NCBI RefSeq assembly: GCF_016725325.1
Contig: NZ_CP068083.1
Span: 868,001-932,000 of the forward strand
Reading direction: 5' to 3'
DNA length: 64,000 nt
Source of the DNA: Sphingobacterium spiritivorum
GTDB taxonomy: Bacteria > Bacteroidota > Bacteroidia > Sphingobacteriales > Sphingobacteriaceae
The first letter of the stretch is position 1. Every line of letters begins with the position of its first letter. This document shows, in pieces, positions 38,106 through 47,557 of this stretch. A model generated the notes under the pieces. The model was not told where the DNA came from, did no database searches, and saw only the letters and a list, made by a program, of their open reading frames with translations. The position numbers and the translations under genes were made by a program.

Positions 38106-39746
38106 TTAGTCCACTGTATTGAGTTGTATTGGCAGCGTATACATTACCCTGACCGGTCTCCCGTTTTGAACTCCGGGAGTCCATTTCTGATTGTATTTTT
38201 TTAACACAGCCAGTCCAGCTTCACCTGTTCCATATCCCAGATCTTGTGCAATTTTGAAATCTGTCAGTGAACCATCTTTCTCCACAACAAAAGTGAGTAG
38301 TATTTTACCATTTACACCTGATTTCACGGCTTCACTTGGATACTGATAATTATTCCCGATAAACATCATAAATTTCTGAAAACCTTCTGTCGGCTCCGGA
38401 CCTTTTTCAACTTTCGTTAAAACTATATACTCATCTGGAGGACTAGGTACTCCTGCTTTTGGAGAAATATCCCTTTGTTCTGTTTCGGTATTTTGTGTGG
38501 CACTGGCAGCGACTAATCTCAAAGGCACTGTATAAGCAACCCTTACCGCTTTACCATTATTTAATCCCGGCTTCCATTTCTCCGCCATTTTAAGTACTCG
38601 TATAGCTTCTTCTCCTGTACCATAGCCCATATCTTTTGTAATTTTAAAATTTGACAGAGATCCATCTTTTTCCACGATAAAAGCTACCGTCACTATCCCA
38701 TTTACTTTATTGTCAACAGCAGCTTTTGGATAGACATAGTTTTGCCCTATTAATGTCATAAAAGCTTTCATACCCCCTGGAGGCTCCGGAAGAACTTCCG
38801 CAGTCTTTACGACCGGCTCTTGCTGTTGTGTAGGTTTCTTATCCTCTACATCTACTTTTTGCCTCTGAAAACTGGGTGCCTCCGGTAGAGGAAGATGCAC
38901 ATCCATTACCTTAGATACCAGATCTGTCTTGACAACATCTAATGTTTTATTAAAGGCTAATGCTGTAACTCCTAAACCAACGGTTAAAGGAAGTAGCAAC
39001 ACGTATTTTATCCTATTGATGGATTTTGATCTGTTCTGAAATAACATCATAATTCTTTTCTTTAAAAATGATTGATTAGAAAACTCATGAAACATTACAT
39101 GAGCAGGCACGCTCATTGCGTTCGCTACCAATACTTCAGCATAGGAACGCTTGTCCAGTCCGGAGCAGATTTGATCAGCAATGCATTCGTGCTGAAATTT
39201 TAATTCCTTAATATAAAAGTATAGTACAGGGTTGAACCAGTTGAAAATACGGACAATCTCTACAAACAGGATATCGTAAGTATGTCGTTGTTTCACGTGG
39301 ACATCTTCATGTGCATAGATCAGAGGAGCATTTGCGACTGCATCACCAACATAGATCTGTTGCAAAAACGAAAAAGACATGTTCGGATTTTGCTTTTTGA
39401 ATAATCTGAAAATACGCAGTAATCTGATTAGAAAATAAACAACGGCCACACTTACAGTTACCCAATACACCACAATCACACTAAATGTGAGAGGTTTAGG
39501 ATTCAGCACAATGACGTCTCCCTGCACAGCGATCATATTCATTTTGATTACAGGAATAATATCGGCAGCATATACGCTATCGGAAAAATCCATAAACTGC
39601 AATGCGGGTACAATCAGGGAAACTAATAATGCTCCTATCAGATAAACTCTGTTCCACTGAAAAAAAGTAAGCTTTCTTAGTAGCAGGTAGTACAACATAT
39701 ACAATACCAGCATACTACAATTGGCCATAATCAGGTAAGTCATCAT
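38106..39746 (-). CDS. BlaR1-like M56 membrane peptidase with two TonB C-terminal domains
   Basis: The 546-residue protein has four membrane segments in the first 270 residues. Between the third and fourth lies an M56 peptidase-like region with HEDVH (HExxH) and, about 45 residues on, FQHECIADQIC. After a Pro/Gln linker come two TonB_C-like domains (about 320-412 and 449-546), both with NYxYPxxAV, VEKDGSL and a VRVxYTxP end. M56 proteins sense a signal and cleave a BlaI-type repressor, which is encoded just upstream. The TonB-like ends could contact outer membrane receptors or the wall. The trigger is unknown; no beta-lactamase gene is nearby. Confidence 0.88.
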   Translation of the reverse strand: MMTYLIMANCSMLVLYMLYYLLLRKLTFFQWNRVYLIGALLVSLIVPALQFMDFSDSVYAADIIPVIKMNMIAVQGDVIVLNPKPLTFSVIVVYWVTVSVAVVYFLIRLLRIFRLFKKQNPNMSFSFLQQIYVGDAVANAPLIYAHEDVHVKQRHTYDILFVEIVRIFNWFNPVLYFYIKELKFQHECIADQICSGLDKRSYAEVLVANAMSVPAHVMFHEFSNQSFLKKRIMMLFQNRSKSINRIKYVLLLPLTVGLGVTALAFNKTLDVVKTDLVSKVMDVHLPLPEAPSFQRQKVDVEDKKPTQQQEPVVKTAEVLPEPPGGMKAFMTLIGQNYVYPKAAVDNKVNGIVTVAFIVEKDGSLSNFKITKDMGYGTGEEAIRVLKMAEKWKPGLNNGKAVRVAYTVPLRLVAASATQNTETEQRDISPKAGVPSPPDEYIVLTKVEKGPEPTEGFQKFMMFIGNNYQYPSEAVKSGVNGKILLTFVVEKDGSLTDFKIAQDLGYGTGEAGLAVLKKYNQKWTPGVQNGRPVRVMYTLPIQLNTVD

Positions 39747-39781
39747 AATACTTTTGTTTATAATAATGTCGATCCGCTTGG

Positions 39782-40153
39782 TTATTTTTTCTGTTTGGCA
39801 ATTAGTTCCAACAATTCATTTACATCTTTCAGATTCAGTTTATCTTCCTCCAGAAAGAAGGACAACATACTCTTTGCTGAATTATCGAAATAATTGTTCA
39901 ACAATTTACCCGTAATTACTTTCTTATACTCTTCTTTTGAAATCTTAGGCAGATATTGATGACTCTTGCCGTAAGATTTGTGCATCAGGAAACCCTTGGT
40001 TTCCAATATCCGCACGATAGTAGACACGGTATTATATGCTGGCTTCGGTTCCGGAAGGCGTTCGATAACATCTTTTACAAATCCGCCGTTCATTTCCCAA
40101 AGCTCATGCATAATTTGTTCCTCTGCTTTTGTAAGTTCTTTGATTTCGTCCAT
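39782..40153 (-). CDS. blaI: BlaI/MecI/CopY family repressor
   Basis: The 123-residue winged-helix protein starts with ELTKAEEQIMHELWEMNGGFVKDV and has PAYNTVSTIVRILETKGFL (recognition helix) and the helical dimer tail, all typical of BlaI/MecI. It forms a two-gene unit with the M56 protein (35 bp apart), the standard sensor-repressor pair. Two ACTA-type palindromes lie 57-90 bp upstream of its start, so it probably represses its own operon until it is cleaved. Gene symbol by family only. Confidence 0.92.
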   Translation of the reverse strand: MDEIKELTKAEEQIMHELWEMNGGFVKDVIERLPEPKPAYNTVSTIVRILETKGFLMHKSYGKSHQYLPKISKEEYKKVITGKLLNNYFDNSAKSMLSFFLEEDKLNLKDVNELLELIAKQKK

Positions 40154-40206
40154 AACTCTATGAATAATAAGACAATATTGCCAGTAATCGATTATAAAAC
40201 AAGTTT

Positions 40207-40243
40207 AAAACTAAATATTTAGTTTTACAACTATATTTTTAGT
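40207..40243. promoter_or_regulatory. Probable BlaI operators upstream of blaI
   Basis: A perfect 20-bp palindrome AAAACTAAATATTTAGTTTT (40207-40226) is followed by an imperfect ACTATATTTTTAGT (40230-40243). Centres are 20 bp apart, about two helix turns on the same face. BlaI-family operators are such dyads with ACA/ACTA-type arms. The region is A+T rich, which weakens the case for the second site. Confidence 0.6.
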
Positions 40244-40308
40244 TTTAAATAATAAAAGACTGAATATCAATCATATAAATTTAAAATTAAATCTAATTGT
40301 ATCACAGA

Positions 40309-40719
40309 TTACTCATCAAATTTCTTACTTCTGGTTTTCTTCAGGTCAGATTGTCTCCTTTTCCTGTCCAGACGATCAACAACTTTAGAATAGGGAATTT
40401 TTGTTTTCTTTCTGGCTTTAACAGGGGTTAAAGCTGTGTCAATAAGAGTCAGAAACCGCTGAATAGCAATTTCTTTATTCCTGACCTGAGATCGGTCATT
40501 ATCACTTTCCAACTGTAATATTCCATCTTTATTAATGCGATTGGAAAGAACATGAAACAGAGTAGCCTTTTGATCAGCTGAAAAAACTGTACTCCCGGCT
40601 ACATCCCACTGCAGAAGAACTTTAGAAGATACTTTATTAACATGTTGACCTCCTGCACCGCCGGATCTGGAAAATTTGAATACAAGTTCTGTAAGCAGAA
40701 TCTCTTTATTAGCTATCAT
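40309..40719 (-). CDS. arfB: Ribosome rescue peptidyl-tRNA hydrolase ArfB (YaeJ-like)
   Basis: ArfB enters stalled ribosomes and hydrolyses peptidyl-tRNA. The 136-residue protein has the release-factor GGQ motif in RSGGAGGQHVNKVSSKV near residue 25, the domain-3-like fold, and a basic C-terminal tail (RKRRQSDLKKTRSKK) that fits the mRNA channel. It lacks the codon-recognition domain of RF1/RF2. Its ATG is only four bases after a TATTTTTG box. The 32-bp gap to the DUF1003 gene upstream holds that box. Confidence 0.93.
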   Translation of the reverse strand: MIANKEILLTELVFKFSRSGGAGGQHVNKVSSKVLLQWDVAGSTVFSADQKATLFHVLSNRINKDGILQLESDNDRSQVRNKEIAIQRFLTLIDTALTPVKARKKTKIPYSKVVDRLDRKRRQSDLKKTRSKKFDE

Positions 40720-40723
40720 GATA

Positions 40724-40731
40724 CAAAAATA
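40724..40731 (-). promoter_or_regulatory. -7 box of arfB, possible leaderless start
   Basis: On the minus strand TATTTTTG fits TAnnTTTG. The bases TATC and then ATG follow directly, so a start of transcription at the usual distance falls at the start codon. No convincing -33 TTTG is seen. Confidence 0.5.
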
Positions 40732-40751
40732 GAAAGTTTAGCAGGCAGATC

Positions 40752-41465
40752 CTACTTGTTCAGTTTACTTTCAAGTTTATCAATCTTTTCAATCAGATTT
40801 TTGATAACATCCACCTGAAACTGCTGCATTTCGACCAGTTCTTGTTCCTTATGAATGATCAGATGATCGATTTTCTCATGCAGTGCACGGATTTCAAGCT
40901 CAGCTTTCAGATTGACCATATAATCATTCTTGGCACGTTCACGATCCTTCTCTTCCTGCCTGTTCTGGCTCATCATAATCACAGGTGCCTGCAGAGCTGC
41001 AATACAGGAGAGGATCAGATTGAGTAAAATAAAAGGATAAGGATCAAAACCTTTGTTACTTAACCAATATATATTCACCAATATCCACAAGATCAGAAAA
41101 GCGATGAAAGAAAGAATAAATGTCCAGCTACCGCCAAATTCAGCAACTTTGTCTGAGACTTTATCCCCAAAGTTCATGGTATCCTGATCCTGGTCCAAAG
41201 ATGCTGATATAAGCTCATTATTTTTCAGACTATCCAGTACCATCTGATCAAGCTGAGTAAGCTCTCCTATTTCCTTTTTAAGAATAGAGGACAGATATTT
41301 TTCTTTATAATAATCCAATTCACCTGTTGACAAGCATTTATCACGGTCAAATCCCTGATGATCTTCCTGAATCAACTGCACTATTGCATTTCTCAGCGTA
41401 GAGCCAAGTACCTTCTCTCTTACAGGATACGGATTGCCGGAAAGATCACTGATGAATGTTTTCAT
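40752..41465 (-). CDS. DUF1003 family membrane protein
   Basis: The 237-residue protein has the DUF1003 core: DKVAEFGGSWTFILSFIAFLILWILVN (first membrane helix), a DPYPFILLNLILSCIAALQAPVIMMSQNRQ second helix, and the basic EEKDRERAKNDYMVNLKAE run. A soluble N-terminal region (about 1-95) and a C-terminal coiled coil (about 190-237) flank it. Function is unknown in this widespread family. It is divergent from bshA across a 279-bp gap in which I see only a short GC-rich hairpin near 41491-41506. Confidence 0.88.
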   Translation of the reverse strand: MKTFISDLSGNPYPVREKVLGSTLRNAIVQLIQEDHQGFDRDKCLSTGELDYYKEKYLSSILKKEIGELTQLDQMVLDSLKNNELISASLDQDQDTMNFGDKVSDKVAEFGGSWTFILSFIAFLILWILVNIYWLSNKGFDPYPFILLNLILSCIAALQAPVIMMSQNRQEEKDRERAKNDYMVNLKAELEIRALHEKIDHLIIHKEQELVEMQQFQVDVIKNLIEKIDKLESKLNK

Positions 41466-41744
41466 ATCTAATTTTACATTTCAAATATTGTCCGCCCACC
41501 GGCGGATACAGATGGTATGCACAAGTATCCGTGTGACTTCTGCTACACACATATTTCATAAATAGATAAAATAATATCCCAATTTACATAATATATCCTG
41601 TTAGCACGTGGATTTTATATTTACTATTTTACTTTACAAATCTCATTTGCCTTTGCTGTCTCAAAAATTTTGCAGAATTATGGCAATTAAGATATCCTCT
41701 CCTGTCCGAAATAATCTTTAATTTGCATCAGATAAATTTTGAAC

Positions 41745-42881
41745 ATGAAAATAGGAATAGTTTGTTACCCTACATTTGGAGGAAGTGGTGTTGTTGCTAC
41801 AGAATTAGGTAAAGCCCTGGCAGCAAATGGTCATGAAATACACTTTATTACGTACCGCCAACCTGCCCGTCTGGATTTTTTCTCTGAAAATCTGTTCTAT
41901 CATGAGGTTGCCGTATCACAATATCCCCTTTTCGATTTTTTACCATACGAATCAGCCCTTGCCAGTAAACTGGTAGATGTAGTCAGATTTGAAAAGCTCG
42001 ATGTACTACATGTACACTATGCTATTCCGCATGCTTCAGCAGCCTTTATGGCCAAGCAGATTCTGGCTACTTATGGGATTAATATTCCTGTCATAACGAC
42101 TCTGCATGGTACCGATATTACCTTAGTAGGTAAAGATAAAAGCTTCAGCCCTGTTGTGACCTTCTCGATCAACCAGTCGGACGGCGTTACAGCAGTATCA
42201 GAAAATTTGAAGTCCCAAACACTGGAATACTTTGATATCAATAAAGATATTCAGGTCATTCCTAATTTTATAGATCTGGAAAGATTCAGCAATAAGGATC
42301 GCTCCCACTTCAAAAAAGCCATTGCCCCTTTTGATGAGCGTATCCTCATACACACATCCAACTTCCGTAAAGTAAAGAAGACAGATGATGTGATTCGAAT
42401 CTTTCAAAAGGTTAACGAAAAGATCCCAAGCAAGTTGCTTATGGTAGGTGACGGCCCGGAAAGAAGAAACGCAGAAGAATTATCGCGTGAGCTGGGTGTC
42501 TGTCACGATGTGCGTTTCTTAGGCAAGCAGGATGCTATTGAAGAAATACTTTCCGTTTCCGATCTGTTTTTGATGCCTTCCAGTTCAGAAAGTTTCGGAC
42601 TGGCAGCCTTAGAAGCTATGGCTTGCAAAGTACCGGTAATCTCGACCAATACAGGTGGTCTGCCGGAATTGAACGTGAATGGTGTAACCGGATATCTCAG
42701 TGATGTTGGCAATGTAGATGAAATGGCCGCAAATGCAATCAGTGTTCTGGAAGATTGTGACAGACTTCTTCAGTTTAAAGAGGCTGCACTCAACCGCGCC
42801 AAAGACTTCCAGCTGAGTAATATTATGCCCAAATATGAGAATTACTACAATGAAGTAATTGAGAAGGTCAAAAAAGGTTGA
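41745..42881 (+). CDS. bshA: N-acetyl-alpha-D-glucosaminyl L-malate synthase (bacillithiol synthesis)
   Basis: BshA joins GlcNAc from UDP-GlcNAc to L-malate, first step to the thiol bacillithiol. The 378-residue GT4 glycosyltransferase starts [22 protein letters not shown] and has [40 protein letters not shown], and the C-terminal nucleotide-sugar site [16 protein letters not shown]. These strings are characteristic of BshA. A TTG six bases upstream (41739) is less likely. bshB and bshC are not in the window. The gene lies 77 bp before pyrH. Confidence 0.93.
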   Translation: MKIGIVCYPTFGGSGVVATELGKALAANGHEIHFITYRQPARLDFFSENLFYHEVAVSQYPLFDFLPYESALASKLVDVVRFEKLDVLHVHYAIPHASAAFMAKQILATYGINIPVITTLHGTDITLVGKDKSFSPVVTFSINQSDGVTAVSENLKSQTLEYFDINKDIQVIPNFIDLERFSNKDRSHFKKAIAPFDERILIHTSNFRKVKKTDDVIRIFQKVNEKIPSKLLMVGDGPERRNAEELSRELGVCHDVRFLGKQDAIEEILSVSDLFLMPSSSESFGLAALEAMACKVPVISTNTGGLPELNVNGVTGYLSDVGNVDEMAANAISVLEDCDRLLQFKEAALNRAKDFQLSNIMPKYENYYNEVIEKVKKG

Positions 42882-42922
42882 TTTTCTTCAAACAGGCAAT
42901 AAAGGGATTAAAAAAATTATCA

Positions 42923-42930
42923 TATCTTTG
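42923..42930 (+). promoter_or_regulatory. -7 box of pyrH-frr
   Basis: TATCTTTG matches TAnnTTTG. It lies 28 bp before the pyrH ATG at 42959, in the gap after bshA, and supports that start over the upstream in-frame one at 42878. Confidence 0.6.
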
Positions 42931-42958
42931 GCTTTTGGAAAACTTCCAAAAGAAAATC

Positions 42959-43663
42959 ATGAAATATAAACGCATCCTACTCAAACTCAGCGGAGAAGCC
43001 TTAATGGGCGAACAAAATTACGGCATCGACATTCACCGTGTCAGACAATATGCCAATGACATCAAAGAAATCCATAGCATGGGCATGGAAATCGCAATCG
43101 TTATTGGAGGAGGTAATATCTACAGAGGATTAAGTGCTGAAAAATCTGGTATGGATCGTGTTCAGGCAGATTACATGGGGATGCTGGCAACAGTAATCAA
43201 CAGTATGGCTCTTCAGGATGCACTTGAAAAAGTCGAATTAAAAACTCGCCTTCTTACGGCAATCAAGATGGAACAGATCTGTGAGCCTTTTATTCGCAGA
43301 AGAGCAGTAAGACACCTGGAAAAGGGAAGAATTGTCATCTTCGGAGCCGGTACCGGAAATCCATATTTCACAACAGATACAGCAGCTTCATTAAGAGCTA
43401 TCGAGATCAATGCAGATGCAGTATTAAAAGGTACACGCGTAGATGGTATATACACTGCAGATCCTGAAAAAGATCCTTCAGCTACCCGTTTTGATGAGAT
43501 TTCCTTTACAGAAGTTTATGAAAGAGGCTTGAATGTAATGGATATGACCGCATTCACGCTTTGTCAGGAAAACAATCTGCCAATCATTGTATTCGATATG
43601 AACAAAGAAGGTAACCTGAAAAAACTGGCCAACGGTGAACATGTAGGAACTGTTGTCCGCTAA
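42959..43663 (+). CDS. pyrH: UMP kinase
   Basis: PyrH phosphorylates UMP to UDP in pyrimidine synthesis. The 234-residue amino acid kinase starts [17 protein letters not shown] and shows [43 protein letters not shown] and [15 protein letters not shown]. The frame stays open upstream to 42878, but the extra 27 residues overlap the promoter and are not family-like. frr follows 30 bp downstream, the usual pyrH-frr order. Confidence 0.96.
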   Translation: MKYKRILLKLSGEALMGEQNYGIDIHRVRQYANDIKEIHSMGMEIAIVIGGGNIYRGLSAEKSGMDRVQADYMGMLATVINSMALQDALEKVELKTRLLTAIKMEQICEPFIRRRAVRHLEKGRIVIFGAGTGNPYFTTDTAASLRAIEINADAVLKGTRVDGIYTADPEKDPSATRFDEISFTEVYERGLNVMDMTAFTLCQENNLPIIVFDMNKEGNLKKLANGEHVGTVVR

Positions 43664-43693
43664 TAATACATAAGAAAATATAACAAACATAAT

Positions 43694-44257
43694 ATGAACG
43701 AACTGATTTCTCTTCAACTTGATGACTGTAAGGATTCAATGACTAAAGCAGTATCATTCGCGGAGTCTGAATTGACAAAAATCCGTGCAGGTAAAGCATC
43801 CCCGTCTATGTTAGATGGTATTTCTGTAGATTATTACGGAAGCCCTACCCCATTAGCACAAGTGAGTAATGTCAATACTACAGATGCACGCACAATTGTT
43901 ATCCAACCTTGGGAAAAATCACTGATAAGTGCTATCGAAAAAGCAATTATCGATTCTAATCTGGGTCTTAATCCACAAAATGACGGTATCGTCATTCGTT
44001 TGGTAGTACCGGCATTGACTGAAGAAAGAAGACGTGACCTGGTAAAAAAAGCGAAAGAAGAAGCTGAAAAAGGACGTATTGCTATTCGTAACATCCGTAA
44101 GGATACGAACGAATCGATCAAAAAACTTAAAAATGACGGTGCGTCAGAAGACGAAATCAAAGTTGGTGAAGCTGAAGTACAGAAACTGACTGACAGTTTC
44201 ATCATACAAGTGGATAAACTGGCAGAATTGAAAGAAAAAGATATTATGACCGTCTAA
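43694..44257 (+). CDS. frr: Ribosome recycling factor
   Basis: RRF splits post-termination ribosomes with EF-G. The 187-residue protein has the three-helix bundle and the small beta domain; signatures are ELTKIRAGKASPSMLDGISVDYYG, PLAQVSNVNTTDARTIVIQPW, NPQNDGIVIRLVVPALTEERR and RNIRKDTNESIKKL. Length matches the family. It ends the pyrH-frr unit at a strong terminator. Confidence 0.97.
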   Translation: MNELISLQLDDCKDSMTKAVSFAESELTKIRAGKASPSMLDGISVDYYGSPTPLAQVSNVNTTDARTIVIQPWEKSLISAIEKAIIDSNLGLNPQNDGIVIRLVVPALTEERRRDLVKKAKEEAEKGRIAIRNIRKDTNESIKKLKNDGASEDEIKVGEAEVQKLTDSFIIQVDKLAELKEKDIMTV

Positions 44258-44274
44258 GTCCTGATATCTCACGT

Positions 44275-44305
44275 AAAAAGAGCCCTTAAATTAAGGGCTC
44301 TTTTT
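44275..44305 (+). terminator. Terminator after frr
   Basis: AAAAAGAGCCCTT (44275-44287) pairs with AAGGGCTCTTTTT (44293-44305) around AAATT, 17 bp after the frr stop. Confidence 0.92.
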
Positions 44306-44357
44306 ATTTAGTTTTATATTGTGTAAATTGACATTGGATTATCTTAAAAAACAAACT

Positions 44358-45338
44358 ATGAACAAATCTAGGAGAAAATTCTTAAAACAAGCTGGTGTCG
44401 GTGTTTCAGCGGCTTTTTTAAGTCCGTATCTTCTTTCCTGTGAATCCAAAAAGATCGCAGAAGGACCTTTCCAGCATATCGGAATCCAATTATACACCTT
44501 AAGGGATGAATTGGCAAAAGATGCAAAAGGAACAATTGAGAAGATCGCAAAAATTGGTTACAAACACGTGGAGACATTTGGTGTAGATGTGACCAAAGGA
44601 GAATTTTTCGGATTACCGATCAAAGATTTCAAAAAGGTATTAGAGGACAATAATCTGGTAACCCACAGCGGACATTATGACCTGTCAAAATACCTGAGCA
44701 AAAATCATGAAGATAAAGAGAGTATCGAACGTTATGTAGAGATTGCCAAAGAATTAGGACAATCTTATGTAGTCGCTCCGGTAACACCTATGTTTGATAT
44801 CAATGCTTTAAAATCTGCAGATTATCAATACGCAGCAGAACAACTCAATAAAGCCGGAGAAATATCTAAAAAATCAGGTATTAAAATGGGCTATCACAAT
44901 CACTTCTGGGAGTTCAGAGATCAGCCAAACGGAACAAAAGGATTAGATATCCTGATAGCATTTACTGAACCTGAGCTGGTAGACTTTGAGCTGGATCTGT
45001 ACTGGATTGAAAAATCAGGATTAAGCCCTCAATCTTACTTTGAAAAATATCCAAACCGCTTCTCTATGTGGCACGTGAAAGATATGGACAAAGCTTTTAC
45101 CAAACCGATAGTTGGAGGAGAACAGGACAAACTCGGATTCGGAGATATTATAAAAGAAATCAAATATGCTGAAGTAGGTACCGGAAATATAGATTTTACA
45201 AATATTGTAAAATATGCAGACAAATCTGGTCTGAAGTATGCCTTTGTAGAACAGGACGATATTTATATGGCCGATAAATTTGCCAGTATCCAAAAGAGCT
45301 ACGATTATGTAGAGAACACCTTATCAAAGATCAAATAG
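44358..45338 (+). CDS. Tat-exported sugar phosphate isomerase/epimerase-like TIM-barrel lipoprotein
   Basis: The N-terminus MNKSRRKFLKQAGVGVSAA is a twin-arginine signal, and LLSC (Cys28) looks like a lipobox, so a folded protein is probably exported and lipid-anchored. The rest is a xylose-isomerase-like TIM barrel with HIGIQLYTLRDEL, HVETFGVD, HSGHYDLSKYL, MGYHNHFWEF, DFELDLYWIEKSG and HVKDMDK; metal-binding His/Glu/Asp residues are in place. Substrate is unknown. An upstream TTG at 44319 in the same frame would bury the signal and is rejected. It is a single gene between two terminators. tatC is at 3110-3988. Confidence 0.87.
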   Translation: MNKSRRKFLKQAGVGVSAAFLSPYLLSCESKKIAEGPFQHIGIQLYTLRDELAKDAKGTIEKIAKIGYKHVETFGVDVTKGEFFGLPIKDFKKVLEDNNLVTHSGHYDLSKYLSKNHEDKESIERYVEIAKELGQSYVVAPVTPMFDINALKSADYQYAAEQLNKAGEISKKSGIKMGYHNHFWEFRDQPNGTKGLDILIAFTEPELVDFELDLYWIEKSGLSPQSYFEKYPNRFSMWHVKDMDKAFTKPIVGGEQDKLGFGDIIKEIKYAEVGTGNIDFTNIVKYADKSGLKYAFVEQDDIYMADKFASIQKSYDYVENTLSKIK

Positions 45339-45340
45339 AA

Positions 45341-45376
45341 AACAAAAAAGGGAAGTTTAAACTTCCCTTTTTTGTT
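45341..45376. terminator. Bidirectional terminator, 36-bp perfect palindrome
   Basis: The two 18-base arms are exact inverted repeats with no spacer (AACAAAAAAGGGAAGTTT and its complement). It starts 2 bp after the isomerase stop and ends 4 bp before the purE stop, serving both converging genes. Confidence 0.95.
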
Positions 45377-45380
45377 TTCA

Positions 45381-45890
45381 TTAAAATTTCATTTTCTCAA
45401 CTTCAAGAGCCGTTTCCTCAACCTTGTCTCCCAATTCCTTTTTGAATCGGACAAGCGCTTGTGTCAGTTCAGTATCTGATGTACCCAGAATCTGAGCTGC
45501 TAGTATTCCGGCATTCTTTGCTGCATTCAGTGCTACTGTTGCTACAGGTATACCATTAGGCATCTGCAGAATAGACAATACAGAGTCCCAGCCATCAATG
45601 GAATTTGAAGATTTAACAGGTACTCCGATGACAGGTAAATGTGTAATAGAAGCAACCATGCCCGGCAAATGAGCAGCTCCACCTGCACCAGCCACTATGA
45701 CTTTGAGGCCACGCTCCGCAGCACTTGCTGCATAATCAAACATACGCTGAGGCGTACGGTGTGCTGACACGATAGTCACTTCAAAAGATACACCCAATGT
45801 TTTAAGGACTTCCACCGCGTCCTGCATGACAGGAAGGTCTGATTTACTTCCCATTATAATCCCCACTAAAGGCTTATTATCTGAACTCAT
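45381..45890 (-). CDS. purE: N5-carboxyaminoimidazole ribonucleotide mutase
   Basis: PurE moves the carboxyl group of N5-CAIR to give CAIR in purine synthesis. The 169-residue class I protein has [43 protein letters not shown] and the substrate loop [16 protein letters not shown] with the catalytic His/Ser region. It lies 5 bp after purK, its partner. Confidence 0.97.
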   Translation of the reverse strand: MSSDNKPLVGIIMGSKSDLPVMQDAVEVLKTLGVSFEVTIVSAHRTPQRMFDYAASAAERGLKVIVAGAGGAAHLPGMVASITHLPVIGVPVKSSNSIDGWDSVLSILQMPNGIPVATVALNAAKNAGILAAQILGTSDTELTQALVRFKKELGDKVEETALEVEKMKF

Positions 45891-45895
45891 TATTT

Positions 45896-47038
45896 TTATG
45901 CTTTTACTTTTAATATTTCCTGAACTTTCCGGGCATTGCTGATAGCCAGTTCCCTGTTATCATTCACAATACATACATGGCCCATTTTCCGGAAAGGCTT
46001 TGTATACTTTTTACCATATAAATGCAGATACACACCTTCCATATCCAGGATTTCTTCTATCCCTTCATATTTTGCCAGGCCTTCATATCCTTCTTCCCCC
46101 AACAAATTGATCATCACTGCATTGCTACGTGTGCTGGTATTGCCCAAAGGCAAATTAAAAATAGCCCGTAAATGTTGTGCAAACTGAGAAGTATAGTTTC
46201 CTTCTATCGTCTGATGGCCGCTGTTATGAGGTCTCGGAGCCAGTTCGTTTACCAGAATCTCGCCTTGCTTTGTTAAGAACATTTCGACAGCCAGTAACCC
46301 TACAATCTGCAGATCATTGGCGATCTTTTTAGCAATTTCCTCTGCCTGTTGCTGAATTTCAAAACTCAATGTTGACGGAGAGATCAGAAACTCGACCAGA
46401 TTAGCTTGTGGGTTGAATTCCATTTCAACTAACGGAAATGCTGAAATGTCTCCTCTGTCATTACGGGCAACGATCACAGCAATCTCTTTTTCAAAATCAA
46501 TCCACTCCTCTATCATGCTCGGCTCTTCAAATGCATGTTCCAGATCTTCTTGTGAAGAAATCTTTTTCACTCCCTTTCCATCATATCCGTCTTTTCTCAA
46601 TTTCTGAATATAAGGAATACTAATATTTGCATTCAGGAGATTCTCCTTTGTAGAAATCAGCTGAAAAGGCGCTGTAGGAATGTCATTTTGTTTGAAGAAT
46701 TGCTTCTGTAAACCTTTATCCTGAATTAATCTGATAACACGTGATTGCGGAAATACCTGCACACCTTCTTCCTCCAGTTTTTCCAATGCATCCACATTTA
46801 CCTTTTCAATCTCAATAGTAAGCATATCGAGATCTTTACCAAAATTATATACGGTATGGAAATCGCCTAATGATCCAACTTCGAATCGGTTACACAATTT
46901 GCGACATGGGGCATTCTTATCCGGATCGAGGACGTGTATATTAACATTATAATTAATTGCTTCCTGGATGACCATGCGTCCCAATTGTCCGCCGCCCAAA
47001 ATCCCTAATTGCAACTCACCATAAAAATCTTTTGCCAT
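45896..47038 (-). CDS. purK: N5-carboxyaminoimidazole ribonucleotide synthase
   Basis: PurK uses ATP and bicarbonate to make N5-CAIR from AIR. The 380-residue ATP-grasp protein has the N-terminal [53 protein letters not shown] and [18 protein letters not shown]. It lies 15 bp downstream of nuoB on the same strand and is followed by purE, so nuoA-nuoB-purK-purE may be one transcript. Confidence 0.97.
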   Translation of the reverse strand: MAKDFYGELQLGILGGGQLGRMVIQEAINYNVNIHVLDPDKNAPCRKLCNRFEVGSLGDFHTVYNFGKDLDMLTIEIEKVNVDALEKLEEEGVQVFPQSRVIRLIQDKGLQKQFFKQNDIPTAPFQLISTKENLLNANISIPYIQKLRKDGYDGKGVKKISSQEDLEHAFEEPSMIEEWIDFEKEIAVIVARNDRGDISAFPLVEMEFNPQANLVEFLISPSTLSFEIQQQAEEIAKKIANDLQIVGLLAVEMFLTKQGEILVNELAPRPHNSGHQTIEGNYTSQFAQHLRAIFNLPLGNTSTRSNAVMINLLGEEGYEGLAKYEGIEEILDMEGVYLHLYGKKYTKPFRKMGHVCIVNDNRELAISNARKVQEILKVKA

Positions 47039-47053
47039 AAATAATTTTATCTT

Positions 47054-47557
47054 TTATACGCTAGCGTGAAACAAGGTTTCACCTAAAATACTTTCTTTTT
47101 CTATTTTCTTTTGTAATTCTAAAAATGCACCAATTAATGCTTCCGGACGTGGAGGACAGCCCTGTACATATACATCGACCGGAATGATCCTGTCCACTCC
47201 TTTTACGACATGATAACCGTGCTGCCAGTAAGGACCTCCGCAATTGGAACATGAACCCATCGAAATTACATACTTAGGTTCTGGCATCTGCTCATAAAGC
47301 TTACGGATACGGTCAGCCATTTTAAAGGTAACTGTGCCGGCAATGATCATGACATCTGACTGACGCGGAGAAGGCCTCGGAAATACACCGAGTCTATCCA
47401 GATCGTATGTTGAGGCCATAGCACCCATCATTTCAATCGCACAGCAGGCAATACCAAAACTGACAGGCCACATAGATGATAGTCTTGCCCAATTAAGCAG
47501 GTCATCCAGCTTAGCCACTACTACACCATTATTTTGTAATTGATTTTCTATGCTCAT
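47054..47557 (-). CDS. nuoB: NADH-quinone oxidoreductase subunit B
   Basis: NuoB holds Fe-S cluster N2, the last one before quinone in complex I. The 167-residue protein has the ligands in [12 protein letters not shown] (Cys pair), [12 protein letters not shown] and [13 protein letters not shown]. Its ATG overlaps the nuoA stop by 4 bp. The next complex I gene, nuoC, does not follow; purK does. Confidence 0.97.
   Translation of the reverse strand: MSIENQLQNNGVVVAKLDDLLNWARLSSMWPVSFGIACCAIEMMGAMASTYDLDRLGVFPRPSPRQSDVMIIAGTVTFKMADRIRKLYEQMPEPKYVISMGSCSNCGGPYWQHGYHVVKGVDRIIPVDVYVQGCPPRPEALIGAFLELQKKIEKESILGETLFHASV

Noticed and set aside
41491..41506. GC-rich hairpin TCCGCC-CACC-GGCGGA between the DUF1003 and bshA genes
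   Set aside because: Short, single copy in the window as far as I can see, no T run, and not near a -7 box; no function can be supported.
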